A stretch of DNA of 64,000 nt from Seminavis robusta (lineage: Eukaryota; Bacillariophyta; Bacillariophyceae; Naviculales; Naviculaceae): NCBI GenBank assembly GCA_903772945.1, contig CAICTM010000414.1, positions 1 through 64,000 on the forward strand, read 5' to 3'. The notes under the pieces are model-generated. The model saw only the letters and a program-made list of their open reading frames with translations. It did not search any database and was not told the origin of the DNA. Of this stretch, positions 40,777 through 50,901 are shown in pieces (position 1 is the first letter of the stretch; every line of letters starts with the position of its first letter). Position numbers and translations under genes: made by a program.

Positions 40777-43700
40777 ATGAAGATGGCTCAAGGAAAGCAG
40801 TCGTTCCGCAATTCGAGAAACAGTTGCGTGACAAACCCATTCTTCCTCTCGTCGACAATGACGAAAGAACACGAATCGACGATACTCGTGCCACCATTGT
40901 GCAAACTTCGCAACCATTGTTGGCAAGCGCAAATCAGAAACTCTGACAATGAGGACAAACTCCTCTATTTCAATTTCAATCACTTGGATGGAGAAATCTC
41001 TATCTGAGGGTTAGGCCAGGATGATGACTCAAACATGTTCCGATTTCTCATACCAAAAGTGATGAAGATATCTCACTAACATAGTAAACAAGAATTGTTT
41101 TAAACTGATGAATTCTACTGCAAATTAGATGATTGCCTAGAAGCTGCTCAATGACTCTGATGATCTATTTTAGCATCGTTAACCTCGTCCGTTGCCAACC
41201 ACTCGTAAACGTCGCAAGACAAGAGACCTCAAACCATCGTTTATGTTAGATATAACAAGCGAGAAAAAGGGAAACCAAAAACCCGTTACATCCGTTGCTT
41301 GCTGGATACAGGAGCATCCGGAACCTTGATGCTTCACAACCTCATGCTAAGAAATTACGCCAGAAGGATCTTGGGGGCTCCAAACGATGTGGACTACCCC
41401 TGCAGGAGAATTAAACACACAGCACGAAGTGCAAAGCTGCATTCATGATTCCTGAATTCCACGAAGGTAGAATTATCGAGTGGAATACACGTCACCAAGA
41501 AGCTTGGGGCGTATGACATGATCATAGGTCGAGATATTCCCTCTGACTTAGGTTTCAAGTCCGATTTCACAACCATGTCAGTGAGAATGGGACGCGCGCA
41601 TCTATTCCTATGGAAAGATAGCGACACAATGAAGAAGAAAACTTTTTTCATTCCTGATCCTGCGCCTGTCGATGACAGTTGCAGATCGTCTCCAGAAGAT
41701 TTTTGATGTGAAATACGAACAAGCTGACTAAGGCAGGTTTGCCAAAGTCAAAGATCAGTTAAAACACGGAAGAGAAGGAACAGCTTCACTCCTTACTGAC
41801 GAAATACTCTGACCTATTCGATGGTACTTTGGGGAAAGTGGCAGATGGACGACTACGAAGTAGAACCTCCTCCCTGATGGCTAAACCCTATCATGCAAGG
41901 GCTTACCCATTCCCACGCGAGTCCATACCACACTCTTAAGATGGAGGTTGAACGTCTCTGCGAGGCAGGAGTACTCAAGAAGGTAAACGTTCCGAGTGGG
42001 CAGCACCACCTTTTCATCATTCCAAGAAAGACGGATCTGTACGATTCATCTCTGATTTCCGGGAACTGAACAAAAAGATTAAGCGGAGCCTTATCCTATC
42101 CCAAAAATTACAGGGACATACTCTTGAATCTAGACGATTCAAATACGCTACTAGTCTAGACTGAACAGGATACTATCACATCGAGTTGTCACCTCACTCG
42201 AAGCAACTCTGTACCCATCGTACTCCCGTGGAGAAAGTACGAGACCAGAGGTTGCCAATGGCCTATGTAATAGTCCCGACATCTTCCAGAGAAGATGGGA
42301 ACACTAATGCACGACCTAGATATACGTCCGTGCTTACATTGATGATCTACTTCTCCTAACTAACGGCGATTCAGGCAGATCACGTTGAAAAAGTTAGGAT
42401 GAAGTCTCCGAAAGGCTTCGAGAAGCAGGAATCAAGATCAATGCTACAAGTCCTTCTAACGCAAGAGGAGAAACTTGAATACCTAGTTACTGGATTACTC
42501 GAGAAGGGATCCAACCTATAACCAAGAAAATAGACGCGATCAAGAATATCGCTCCTCCTACCAAAACAGAAGGAACTCCGTAGATTACATTGGACTAGTA
42601 ACTACTATCACAGACATGTGGATTAGACGACACATGAACTGGCCCCCACCTCGCTTCGTTACTTCCAAACAACGAAGTGGAAATGGGAAGCAAAGAACAC
42701 GTAGCAAGGCCTTTAGCCAGATGAAGAAGATCATCAGCAAAGGAACCTTGCTCGCCTACCCTGACTTCAACGATACATTCGTTATCCACACGGATGCGAG
42801 TGATACTCAACTAGGTTCGTAATTTCCCAGAAGGGAAAAACCTATCGCGTTCTACAGCAGTAAGCTCAACCCTGCTCGGACACGTTACACAGTTACCGAG
42901 AAGGGAACTTCTCAGTATCGTAGAAACTCTGAAAGAGTTCCGTAACTTCTTCTAGGACAGAAGATCGTTGTACATACGGACCACAAGAATCTTACATGTA
43001 GAACTTCAATACCGATCCGTAATGCGATGGCGCTTATTCTGGAGGAATACGGCCCTGAACTACGGTACATCAAGGCGAACAGAACATCGTCGCCGATGCG
43101 TTGTCGAGACTTAACATCTCTACAACGACGGTTCTTCAAAACAGATGGACGCCAGCGAGATCGCTAGCTCATGGCTGCAGACGAAGAGGACTTCCCTAGT
43201 GAGTTCCCTCTCTCGTTCCCCGGAATCGAACATCGTCAGAAAGACGACAACGATATCAAGAAGTCCTCAGGGACAAGCCAAACGACTACAAGAAGCAATC
43301 TTTCCCCAGAGGGGATAAGTCCTACGACTTAGTAGTTCAGGACGAGAAAATCGTCGTACCTAAAACTAATTGCAAGAGAAGCTAGTTGAAAGGTACCATG
43401 GTGTGCTGATGCATCCTGGCGAACTCGCACGGAACTAACCATCAGCCAACACTACACCTGGAAAGGGCTGCGCAGGACTGTGCAGGCCGTATGTCAGCTT
43501 GCCAAAGCTGCCAGATGAACAAACCCAAGACGCGTAAACTGGGATTGATGCCTCCAAAGACTTGCGAGAGATCCCTTGGGAAAGACTATGTATTGACCTG
43601 ATAGGCCCTTTCAACGTCGGGGATCCCAAGAAAAGAATTCCTGCACACTTCATTGCTTGACAATGATTGATCCCGTAACCGGATGGTTCGAGATTTGGCA

Positions 43701-44340
43701 GAGATCTGCTCAAAGGCAGAGACGAAGTAGCCATCGTCCTAGAACAAACGTGGCTTACTCGTATCATGGCCTGCTGAGGTTATCATGGATAGAGGACGTG
43801 AGTTCCCCGCAGAGGTCGAAAAGACACTTCGGGATGAATATGGACTTCGTCGCAAGTTCATCACCACGCGTAAACCTCAAGCCAACTCTATGGTCTGAGC
43901 GTGCTCATCAAACCATACGAACTTGATCGCTGTTCAAAACATCAAGTGCCAAAGACGACCTCGTGAATGGATCCTGGGATGGAGTCCTCACGGCGGTTCG
44001 CATTTGCAATCAATGCCACGATTCATTACCACCTTGCGTGCAACGCCCGCACAGCTCGTGTTCAATCGTGACGCGATTCACAACGTCCGGTTCGAAGCCA
44101 ACTGGAAGTACATTAAGGAACGTCGCCACGACTAATCAACAAAACAACGATAGGAAAACGCAACGCGTGTCCCTCATCAATACAATGTCAACGATACTGT
44201 GATGATTCAACAGTATCAGCACCGCAAGTACGGTCAGCCAAAGTACAAAGGTCCTTACACTATAGACCGAGTCAATGACAATGGCACTGTACGGCTTCAA
44301 CATGCTACCGCCAACGCGGCACAGTCTACCAGACTTGGAA
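40777..44340 (+). pseudogene. Ty3 copy B gag-pol remnants
   Basis: In order: a gag start at ATG 40777 that loses frame after a few codons; a protease with RCLLDTGASGTLMLHN (about 41285-41345); reverse transcriptase fragments around 42060-42350, including a GYYHIELSPHSKQL-type stretch and SPHRCLH-like debris near the YxDD region; RNase H with YPDFNDTFVIHTDASDTQLGS (42757-42822) and IAFYSSKLNPARTRYTVTEK (about 42845-42903); and integrase, with YTWKGLRRTVQAVCQ, a zinc-type CQMNKPKTRKLGLM, a core WERLCIDLIGPFN (first Asp) and LTMIDPVTGWFEIWQ (about 43450-43700), and a C-terminal YTIDRVNDNGTVRLQH (about 44255-44305). The domain order RT-RNase H-integrase identifies Ty3/gypsy. Stops and frame changes are frequent. 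Confidence 0.82.
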
Positions 44341-44504
44341 CATAAGGTATATACACCCATACAAGGCCTGATCCCCTTGTAGGATTGCCATCGTGCGACG
44401 CACATGTCTACATCCAAATCTCATGAGTGCCCCGCACTTTAAATCATATTGTTCTCCTTGTCCGACTGCTGTCGCGCCTTCTGTGACCCTTGTCAGGGGG
44501 CGAA

Positions 44505-44882
44505 TGCAATACACGGCTCTTAGCCTTATTCGCGACTGATCCTAGATAGGTTTGAGTTCGACTCATGACTAGTCTCTCGTGAATAGTCATCTGAGACAGG
44601 GTTCTCAATGAACCGCTCTAGTCATACTAGGTTTGATGAAACATCGCTCTAGATATTTAGCCAGCGTGGAGTACTTCCACGCTACTAGATCCAGGCTAGA
44701 CAAACCTTCACGCGTTCCGTTTTAGGATCGTGGAGAGGACGTGATTACTACCACTACTCTCACACACTTATAGTCTCCCGCGGGAAGCCAGATCTACGAT
44801 CCTTTGATATGATCTCTCTCGTTGATTAGTTTTCATAGCTTTCTACTCTTAAGATCTTTACACTAGCTTTTAGCGTAGTGCA
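44505..44882 (+). repeat. 3' LTR of Ty3 copy B
   Basis: 378 bp, from TGCAATACACGG to ...GCGTAGTGCA, preceded by the purine-rich 'gtcagggggcgaa' polypurine tract. Shorter than the 5' LTR through small deletions, notably of 'ctcataactttcattctctc'. Confidence 0.85.
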
Positions 44883-46254
44883 TTTGAACTTCTTGACCAG
44901 TCCATTCGGAAACTTCTTGACACATTCATCCAGCTCTTTCTGTCAACTGCTTCCCACACATCCATTGTCTCCAATGTGTCGTACTCTTTGTCCGTGGCTT
45001 CCCAGAATCCCTTGGTGGCTTCATGGAAATTGGGAGTGTCCTCATCATTGGCCTTGGCTGCCAAAGCTAGAGGGTCCCATTCTTCTATAGTACCTTGGTA
45101 AGGATCCCAAGTGGACATCATTGCTGCTAGGGCTTTCCTGGTAGAGACACGTCTCAAGGGTTCCAAACAGGTATCCCAAGTCATGCCCATCAGGCTGGCC
45201 ATTTCCAAATCTTGCTTCTTGACTTTGGAACTTCCCGACTGGCTTGCTGTGAACGTTGAATGTCCAGGAGCGTACCGATCAGCAGGGTGCCTCTCAACTT
45301 TAGCATGGTAACCGGCAGCAGTGCCAGCCAGCATGGCTGCAGGAGATGGCGGTTCAGGAACAGCTAAGTCAGTGAATCTAGGGTTTGCTCTAGAAACCCT
45401 TCCAGATCTTGTCCTAACAGGCTCCTCTTCTTCTTTTCCCTCAGACTCTGAATCCGATAGGTCCACGTCCGTCTCCTCTCCCTCTGGAACAGAGGAGTCA
45501 GAGTCAGAACGTTTGAACTCATGGTAGAAATCTGTGGGGGTGTCCCCTTCAACTTGATCAAGGGTCTTGGAAATGCTATCCTTGACCAACAGGGACTCCC
45601 AAGTCTCGGGATCGAACTGGGTTTCATCCATAGCGGTAGACACCGTGGAGAACAGTTCATCAAACACCACATGGAATTGGGGGCTGATGAATCCAGTATC
45701 GGGGTTCAAGACTCGAGCAACTGTGGGGGAATGTTCGGTGGAAGCACCCAGGTAAATGCCTAGATGCGACTTCCGCTTCCATTTGGGCAACTTCTTGCCG
45801 TCTTGGAGGGTAGGGTCCAACACGTAGGTGGGGCAACCAAACACACGGGCTTGTTGAAGCACATCAGCGTTGGGAAGCTTGGTCTTTGTGAAGAGCTCAA
45901 GCAGGCACAGGTCATCTCGGGTCCTTGGAGTATGGTTCCAGATGTGTACCGCTTGCTTGAGAGCGAAAGGCCAGAGGTCAGCTTTGAAGGAATCAGGCCA
46001 ATGAATCAACATATGAATCATCATGGCATGAGCCATTCGAAAGACTGTCTGCTGGGCTCTCTCTGCCACACCATTCTGGTTGTGTGCGCCAACTCTACTA
46101 AAGGTCAGAGTCTGCTCCCTCAGAGCAATGTCATCGCGGAATGCAGCAGAGCCGAACGGATGGTTGTCTGCATGGTATCCCTTGACGCAGAACGCCTCTA
46201 ACTCGTGCTTGCCCTGAATTGCCTCCACAGTCGCCAGCGAAGTCTGCAGGTGAA
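44883..46254 (-). pseudogene. Copia integrase C-part and start of reverse transcriptase
   Basis: A long minus-strand frame: TSLATVEAIQGKHELEAFCV, a GVAERAQQTVFRMAHAMMIH segment carrying the catalytic Glu region of integrase, LWPFALKQAVHIWNHTPRT, KSHLGIYLGASTEHSPTVAR (GKR-like C-terminal integrase domain), an acidic linker with RTRSGRVSRANPRF, and the beginning of reverse transcriptase ending FRMDWSRSS at the Ty3 insertion. Its 5' end meets the CACTA-like element and its 3' end meets Ty3 copy B. Nearly free of stops, so the copia element may have been relatively young when it was hit. Confidence 0.9.
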
Positions 46255-46282
46255 CACTGGAAACGAAAAACTCTGCCAAACA

Positions 46283-47803
46283 ATGAATTTGCTCTGTAGT
46301 TTCACTCTACAGAAGGGGCAGAGTGAACTCAATAGTGGCATAAAAGCTATCCAAGATTCAGTGCTGACCTTTCCAGTCGCTTGTCCACTGCAGAAAAGCA
46401 GATTGAATTCTTGCACAGTGACCAGAAGGGGACCAAAGGGCGAGAGCATACACTGGAAACAGACAAAGGGACAGACAGTCAGGCGCAAACACAGCAGCTC
46501 TTACAAGAAGCTGCCGCCAAAGCTTTAAAGGGCCTTCGAAAGGCGTCCAAGGCCACTGTGAGTGAGGAGTAGAAAGGCCATCTCGACTAATGCAGTGGCC
46601 TGGATTCACTGACTTCACCCCCCCTTGTCGTCTCTTGTTTAGAGTGCAAAAGATGGGTCTTCTGCTACTTCAGACAAAAGTGTGAGTGCTCATGTATGTT
46701 TCTCTCCCCCATCATGAATCACTCTCTAACAAAACAGTTGTACATTACACAGCAGAAGGAGAAGAAGAAACAGGCAGAAAAGGCAAAAGCTTCAGACAAA
46801 AGTGTGAGTGCTCATGTATGTTGCTCTCTCCCCCATCATGAATCACTCTCTAACAAAAACAAGTTGTACATTACACAGGAGGAGGAGAAGAAGAAACAGA
46901 CAGAAAAGGCAAATGGCAAACAAAAGACCAAGAATGTGAGTCTTCGTTTCCTTTCCTCATTACCCGAAAGTAATATTTACCCTTTTGGTTTTGTGCCTAA
47001 CATACATCGCCTTCTCTCTCTGCTTTTCTATTCCAGAAAAGGCTCAGTTCAGATAACCCGAGCAAAAAAGTAGCTACCAAGAAATCAAAGGTAAGTCAAA
47101 AATGGATACTGTTCCAGCATGATAAGATGAGTGTAGCTAAGACATCTTTTATTGTGTTGTGCTATGCTTTCACCTTCTCAGAAAAACGAAGAAACCCAGG
47201 TGGAGGTAATGACACAGACAGCAGAGAAAAAAGCAGGAGTCCCTACTCTCGTCCCCTCACTTATTTTCTTTGCTACAGGTTCATTCCAGGGCGCAGCAGG
47301 AGTCGATGGAGGAGGAATTGTCGGTTGGCTCAGATGTAGAGATTGAAGACGAGTTCGGTTTGAAACAGCAGTTTGTTAGCTTTGGGTACTACAGACACAA
47401 GAATAATCACGTCGGCATTGAATCCCTCAGTGAGCTTACACAGCACGTCAGCACTACAGAGGACCTCACCTTCAAGCTCCCTTGGATTACATTCAAAAAA
47501 CTCAGTGAGGTCAGCAAGCGTCCCAACAAGAAAGCCAAAGATTGCGTGGCAGGAGATGTTGCAAGTATGATCAGGGAGGGGAGCATTGATGTAATTAAAT
47601 CTCTCCTAGGTTGGAAAAGAGACCAGTTCAAGGAGGGTGATGCAGCTAATGAAGAGATTTGGAACTTTGCGTGTTCCCAGTTGACTGACCTTTTTGATGA
47701 CACACAAACTTTGGCCGACCTTGAAGCGGGAGGCAAGCGACATTTCGAAAAAAGTGGCCGTCCTTGGATTCGAAAGCACGTTCGAGCTCTTCCAGGTCAT
47801 TGA
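46283..47803 (+). CDS. Intron-rich Lys-rich protein gene carried by the CACTA-like element
   Basis: My model is join(46283..46322, 46394..46557, 46643..46681, 46753..46803, 46879..46935, 47037..47090, 47182..47205, 47279..47803), 954 nt, 317 residues. All seven introns are GT-AG and 71-101 nt; every one except the first is phase 0. The first exon is the least certain part. The N-terminal half is charged and helical (LLQEAAAKALKGLRKASKAT, KEKKKQAEKAKASDKS, EEEKKKQTEKANGKQK). The last exon encodes a folded-looking 174-residue region with FGYYRHKNNHVGIESLSELT, LPWITFKKLSEVSKRPNKKA and an EEIWNFACSQLTDLFDD helix. I do not recognise the family. It may be an accessory transposon protein or a captured host gene. 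Basic Lys-rich segments suggest a nuclear location, by inference only. Confidence 0.65.
46668..46915 (+). repeat. Tandem exon-intron duplication
   Basis: A unit of about 122 bp (end of one exon, a whole intron, start of the next exon) occurs twice in tandem: 'cttcagacaaaagt|gtgagtgctcatgtatgtt...ttacacag|(c/g)ag(a/g)aggagaagaagaaacag'. Both copies keep their splice sites and the phase-0 frame, and differ by a few substitutions and a 4-bp indel in the intron. Confidence 0.85.
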
Positions 47804-48535
47804 TACTACAGCCCCCCACCCCTTCAAAACCTTCTATTATTTGTGAAGATGATTTGGATCCTGTAGCCCCTTTGGTAACTCTGTTTTTCCCATCCCCCCA
47901 GGCCATCTCCATTCTACCCCAAAAGCCCTAGAAAACTAGGTATTTACCCCACTATTGACCCTTAAATATTACCCAACCTACGATTCTTTCCACAAATAGT
48001 AGTAAAATTCCCGTAGAAGTCTCTATTTTATCCCCCAACCCCCCTAAACTGCTCTTTTTTGCAACGGTTTTATAGATGTGTGAATGAAAGCACGACTCTC
48101 TTGGGCAGTTCTTTCATTCCCACTTCCTTGTGGGAGTTGAACCTGACAAGATGTTCTTCGAAGTCAACAGGGTCGACGTCATCACTGTGACTCATGCTTT
48201 TGAAATATGCTGGTGTTGGTGGGACTGAGTCAATCTTAATCGAATAAGTTTGAATTCGATTTGATTTAGAGTGTGGGTTAATGTATTCCTCGACATCATA
48301 ATGGGGTCTCGTTTTAGAGTCTGGGTTAATGAGACAGTTAATGGGGGTTCTCGTTTTGCAGGAGAGACGTTAGGGCTTAGCTCCAAAGTGTGCCGTGGCA
48401 TTAAATGTCAATGATGTCATGGCAGCCTTGAGATTTCAAAAAGAGACCGGCTATTTATTTGCTGCTAGTTTCGTCACGCCTGCCTGGTATCCATCTCTAA
48501 GTAATTGTCAAGCTGCAAACGATAATTGCTCCAGA
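47804..48535. other. Non-coding interior of the CACTA-like element
   Basis: No gene seen. It is AT-rich with C and T runs (47880-48060), and has a near-direct repeat 'gtctcgttttagagt(c/t)tgggttaatg' within 48262-48350. Confidence 0.45.
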
Positions 48536-48537
48536 AA

Positions 48538-48799
48538 ATCCTTCTGCCAAACAATGAATCGACTCTGTGAGCCATTCTGTGCAGTTTTCAGGTGCTTTTG
48601 GCAGAAAAAAGTCATCTGCCAGAGAAAAACACCCTCCCGGCAGAAAAAAAAACACCTCCAGGCAGAAAAAGCCATGCCGGCTTTCGGAACTGCAGAGTTC
48701 GAGGGCTTCTGCAGAGTGCACGCCAGCCTGCTTCAGGAAAAAAACAGTGTTTCTGCGGACTCAAAAAGGGCGTTTCTGCAGAGTTTTTCATTCCCAGTG
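48538..48799. repeat. Subterminal repeats and right end of the CACTA-like element
   Basis: A cluster of GGCAGAAAAA/CTGCCAGAGAAAAA motifs (at about 48600, 48618, 48639 and 48661), in mixed orientation with CTGCAGAG motifs, leads to the right terminal repeat. Such clusters are the usual transposase-binding sites of CACTA-type elements. Confidence 0.65.
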
Positions 48800-48801
48800 A
48801 A

Positions 48802-49205
48802 TCCATATGTAGCCAGTAGCATGGTCCACAAAGATAGATCCACATTTAAACTTGTCATCATCAGACTCCTTGCCGGCCGTGTGTTCTCGTCGTCCGAGAA
48901 TTGGGCTGTCAAAGTTGTCAATCGAGATCATCTCCGCTGGTTGCAACTGCTTCCAAATGGGTCTCTTGTTGGAGTGACCCCCTCGTCTAACATTTGCTTC
49001 GGGTGTGCGTCTAGTCTGCTTGGACAGTTGGCAGGCTGGACACTTGGGTGGCTCCACAGTTCGGTGGGAACGGGGTATCGATGAAGTCACCTTTAACAGG
49101 AAACATCAGATCCCGTATGTGGTGATGACCAATATGACATAAACGGTGATGCCACAGGTTCAGCTCCTTCGAGTTGCCACAGAGATTCATGTTCATGGGG
49201 TCCAA
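48802..49205 (-). pseudogene. Copia GAG-pre-integrase and integrase N-part
   Basis: Two overlapping minus-strand frames: ELNLWHHRLCHIGHHHIRDL (HHCC-type His pair), then CPACQLSKQTRRTPEA (the Cys pair) and the beginning of the integrase core, MISIDNFDSPILGR (first Asp) and FVDHATGYIWI (second Asp). The sequence stops exactly at the CACTA-like insertion and continues at 46252. One frame change separates the two stretches near 49090. Confidence 0.85.
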
Positions 49206-49941
49206 AAGCTTGGCACATTGGGTAAGAAAGTCTACTGCTGAGATGAAAGGTGGTATGCCGACATAAACCAGCAGTCGGTACCCAGTCCTGTAGCATCAAA
49301 GGTAAGTTGCTCCCTTTGTCATAAGGAAATTCACCTTTGGCTCCATCTGCAGTGGTAACGGTAACTTTGTTCTTTTCCAACAGCACACTTCCACCATCTT
49401 GCTCTTGGAAGTACTTCTGGGGACTGAACAGCCTAATCTTGGCACTAGGGACGTAGTAAGCCTCGGTTTGGATTATCACAATCCGACCATACACATCCCT
49501 TATGCGCCACTCAACCAGCCTTTTGCCTTTCGCGGCTACTGTGTTGCCTATTCCTTGTAGTTCCTCAGTTTTGCACGGCTCAATGGGACGGATGAAGTCC
49601 TCAGGGAACGGTGTTAGAGACAAGGAACAGCCAGAATCAATCACAATAGGTACGTGCCAATTGCTTTGAGTCTTCTCCATGTTGTAAGCGCCCATACGGT
49701 CATGATCCAAAGGCCTTTGGACCTTGATGTCGAGCTCTTCCAACACTCTTGCTTTTTCATAGTAAGCGTACATGCGTTGTTCCTCAATTCCTCTGGAGGT
49801 AAACATGTGGTCAGTTATCAAACGCTCTTTGTGGAACCACTCGATCGGATCGAGGTTATCCAACAGAGCTGTGACCTTACACTTCTTGAACTGTCTCTTA
49901 AATTCTCTTGGTTTGGGTTTGTCTTGGGATGGCCTAGTCAC
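49093..49941 (-). pseudogene. Copia protease region
   Basis: The frame carries VPIVIDSGCSLSLTPF, the DSG active site of a retroviral-type aspartic protease in its copia form, followed by GIGNTVAAKGKRLVEWRIRD and YYVPSAKIRLFSPQKYFQEQ, the normal spacing toward GAG-pre-integrase. The frame drifts near 49260 into the neighbouring frame that continues to integrase, so one indel is present. Confidence 0.85.
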
Positions 49942-49949
49942 GAAATCAA

Positions 49950-50900
49950 TCAGTCTTCATAACTTCCCACGACTACCCTTGGGGTCAGCTTGAAGCCTGG
50001 GTTTTCATACCAGAACTTCTTCTGCCTAGGTCCTACCAGTCGACATATCTTCGGATAAGGGACTGGTGACCTGTAATAGAACCTCTTCTTGTGATTCTCT
50101 TGTCTTGGTTGCATGCGAGCAGTATCACAATATTGACTGCATTGCCTTCGTTGTCTCCGAAAGGACTTCAGTCTGAAATGAGCACGAACTGACCAGCTTT
50201 TGGTTCCAGTATCACACTTGTCTTGCTGTCTCACAGGATGTCTCCTTCGTGTGGCAGTGGCAGAGGCCTTTTGGACTCTGCGCTTCGGTCGCTTCAGCTT
50301 CTGGCTGAGACTCCAAGCCCTAAGGTGATAGGTTGCTTTCTGTTTCACCTTGGCCTGAGCTGCAGAAGCTCGCAAGGAGCGCTTGAGGCGCACCTTGGCT
50401 TTCAAACGGATACGCCATCCCAAATCAGTGGGGATGATACCCTGATAGTAATACACAATCCTTAACGAACCCATCCATAAGACCCTAAAGCGGACATCAT
50501 TGCATCCATATGGTAACCTGTGCCGGTGACTGCACAACCAGTCGAAGTAGGTCCGCCAGTCCCATCCCCCTGTCACCAAACGAGGTAACAAGTGGACAAA
50601 GAAAGGTAGATGAACCAGCATGGTAAGATGAGGGTCGTGGAAGTCCCAGTAATGAGGCAGATTCAACCACCCAGGGGGTGGTGTCATTGCGCCTTCGTAG
50701 ACTCGAACGACAGCTTGAAGGATAAGAACGACAGGGAAAAGTGTGGTGTAGGATCCAACCACCACCAAATCAAAAGGTGGGGGGGGTGGTCTGGACCAAG
50801 GTGGGGGCCCATTGGAATGGGTGCACGAATGCAGCCAGACCGCAGAGGCCTACCACGATGTGAAACCAGGAACGCATCCAGGAGTCCAACACACTGAGAA
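49950..50900 (-). pseudogene. Copia spacer between gag and protease
   Basis: A minus-strand frame of 272 codons (50768-49950) lies here; it is Arg/Lys-rich in its second half (RPKRRVQKASATATRRR) and hydrophobic in its first half. I cannot assign it a domain. It could be the start of pol in a different frame from gag, or chance; stops in all frames upstream of 50768 suggest some decay. Confidence 0.4.
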
Positions 50901-50901
50901 A

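Larger units (their letters stand above)
40255..44882 (+). mobile_element. Ty3/gypsy LTR retrotransposon, copy B (nested in copia, plus strand)
   Basis: This 4628-bp element is flanked by the 4-bp duplication TTTG (40251-40254 and 44883-44886). Removing it with one duplication rejoins the copia frame at ...KKF|KARFCARGD.... It has TGCA-ended LTRs and protease, reverse transcriptase, RNase H and integrase remnants in Ty3/gypsy order. Compared with copy A at 9254-13622, about 1.1 kb of gag is deleted (the join lies near 40925-40960). Numerous small indels break all frames. Confidence 0.92.
46255..48799. mobile_element. CACTA-like DNA transposon, non-autonomous, nested in copia integrase
   Basis: The 2545-bp element has inverted ends: CACTGGAAACGAAAAACTCT at the left and, in reverse complement, CACTGGGAATGAAAAACTCT at the right, flanked by AA (46253-46254 and 48800-48801). 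Excising it with one AA restores the integrase reading GYIWI|HLQTSLATVEA on the minus strand. CACTG ends and clustered subterminal motifs fit the EnSpm/CACTA group, though that group more often makes 3-bp duplications. No transposase is recognisable. It carries the multi-exon gene described separately. A further direct repeat, 'tctgccaaacaatgaat', lies near both ends (46272 and 48542). Confidence 0.8.

Noticed and set aside
44870-45763. Plus-strand frames across the copia integrase/RT region
   Set aside because: The minus strand carries clear integrase and RT motifs; the plus frames have none.
47182-47278. Longer exon to 47238 followed by a 40-nt intron
   Set aside because: A 40-nt intron is much shorter than all others here; the donor at 47206 gives a 73-nt intron and the same phase.
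48395-49084. Plus-strand 229-codon frame spanning the right end of the CACTA-like element
   Set aside because: It crosses the transposon/copia junction and overlaps the antisense integrase, so it cannot be a conserved gene.
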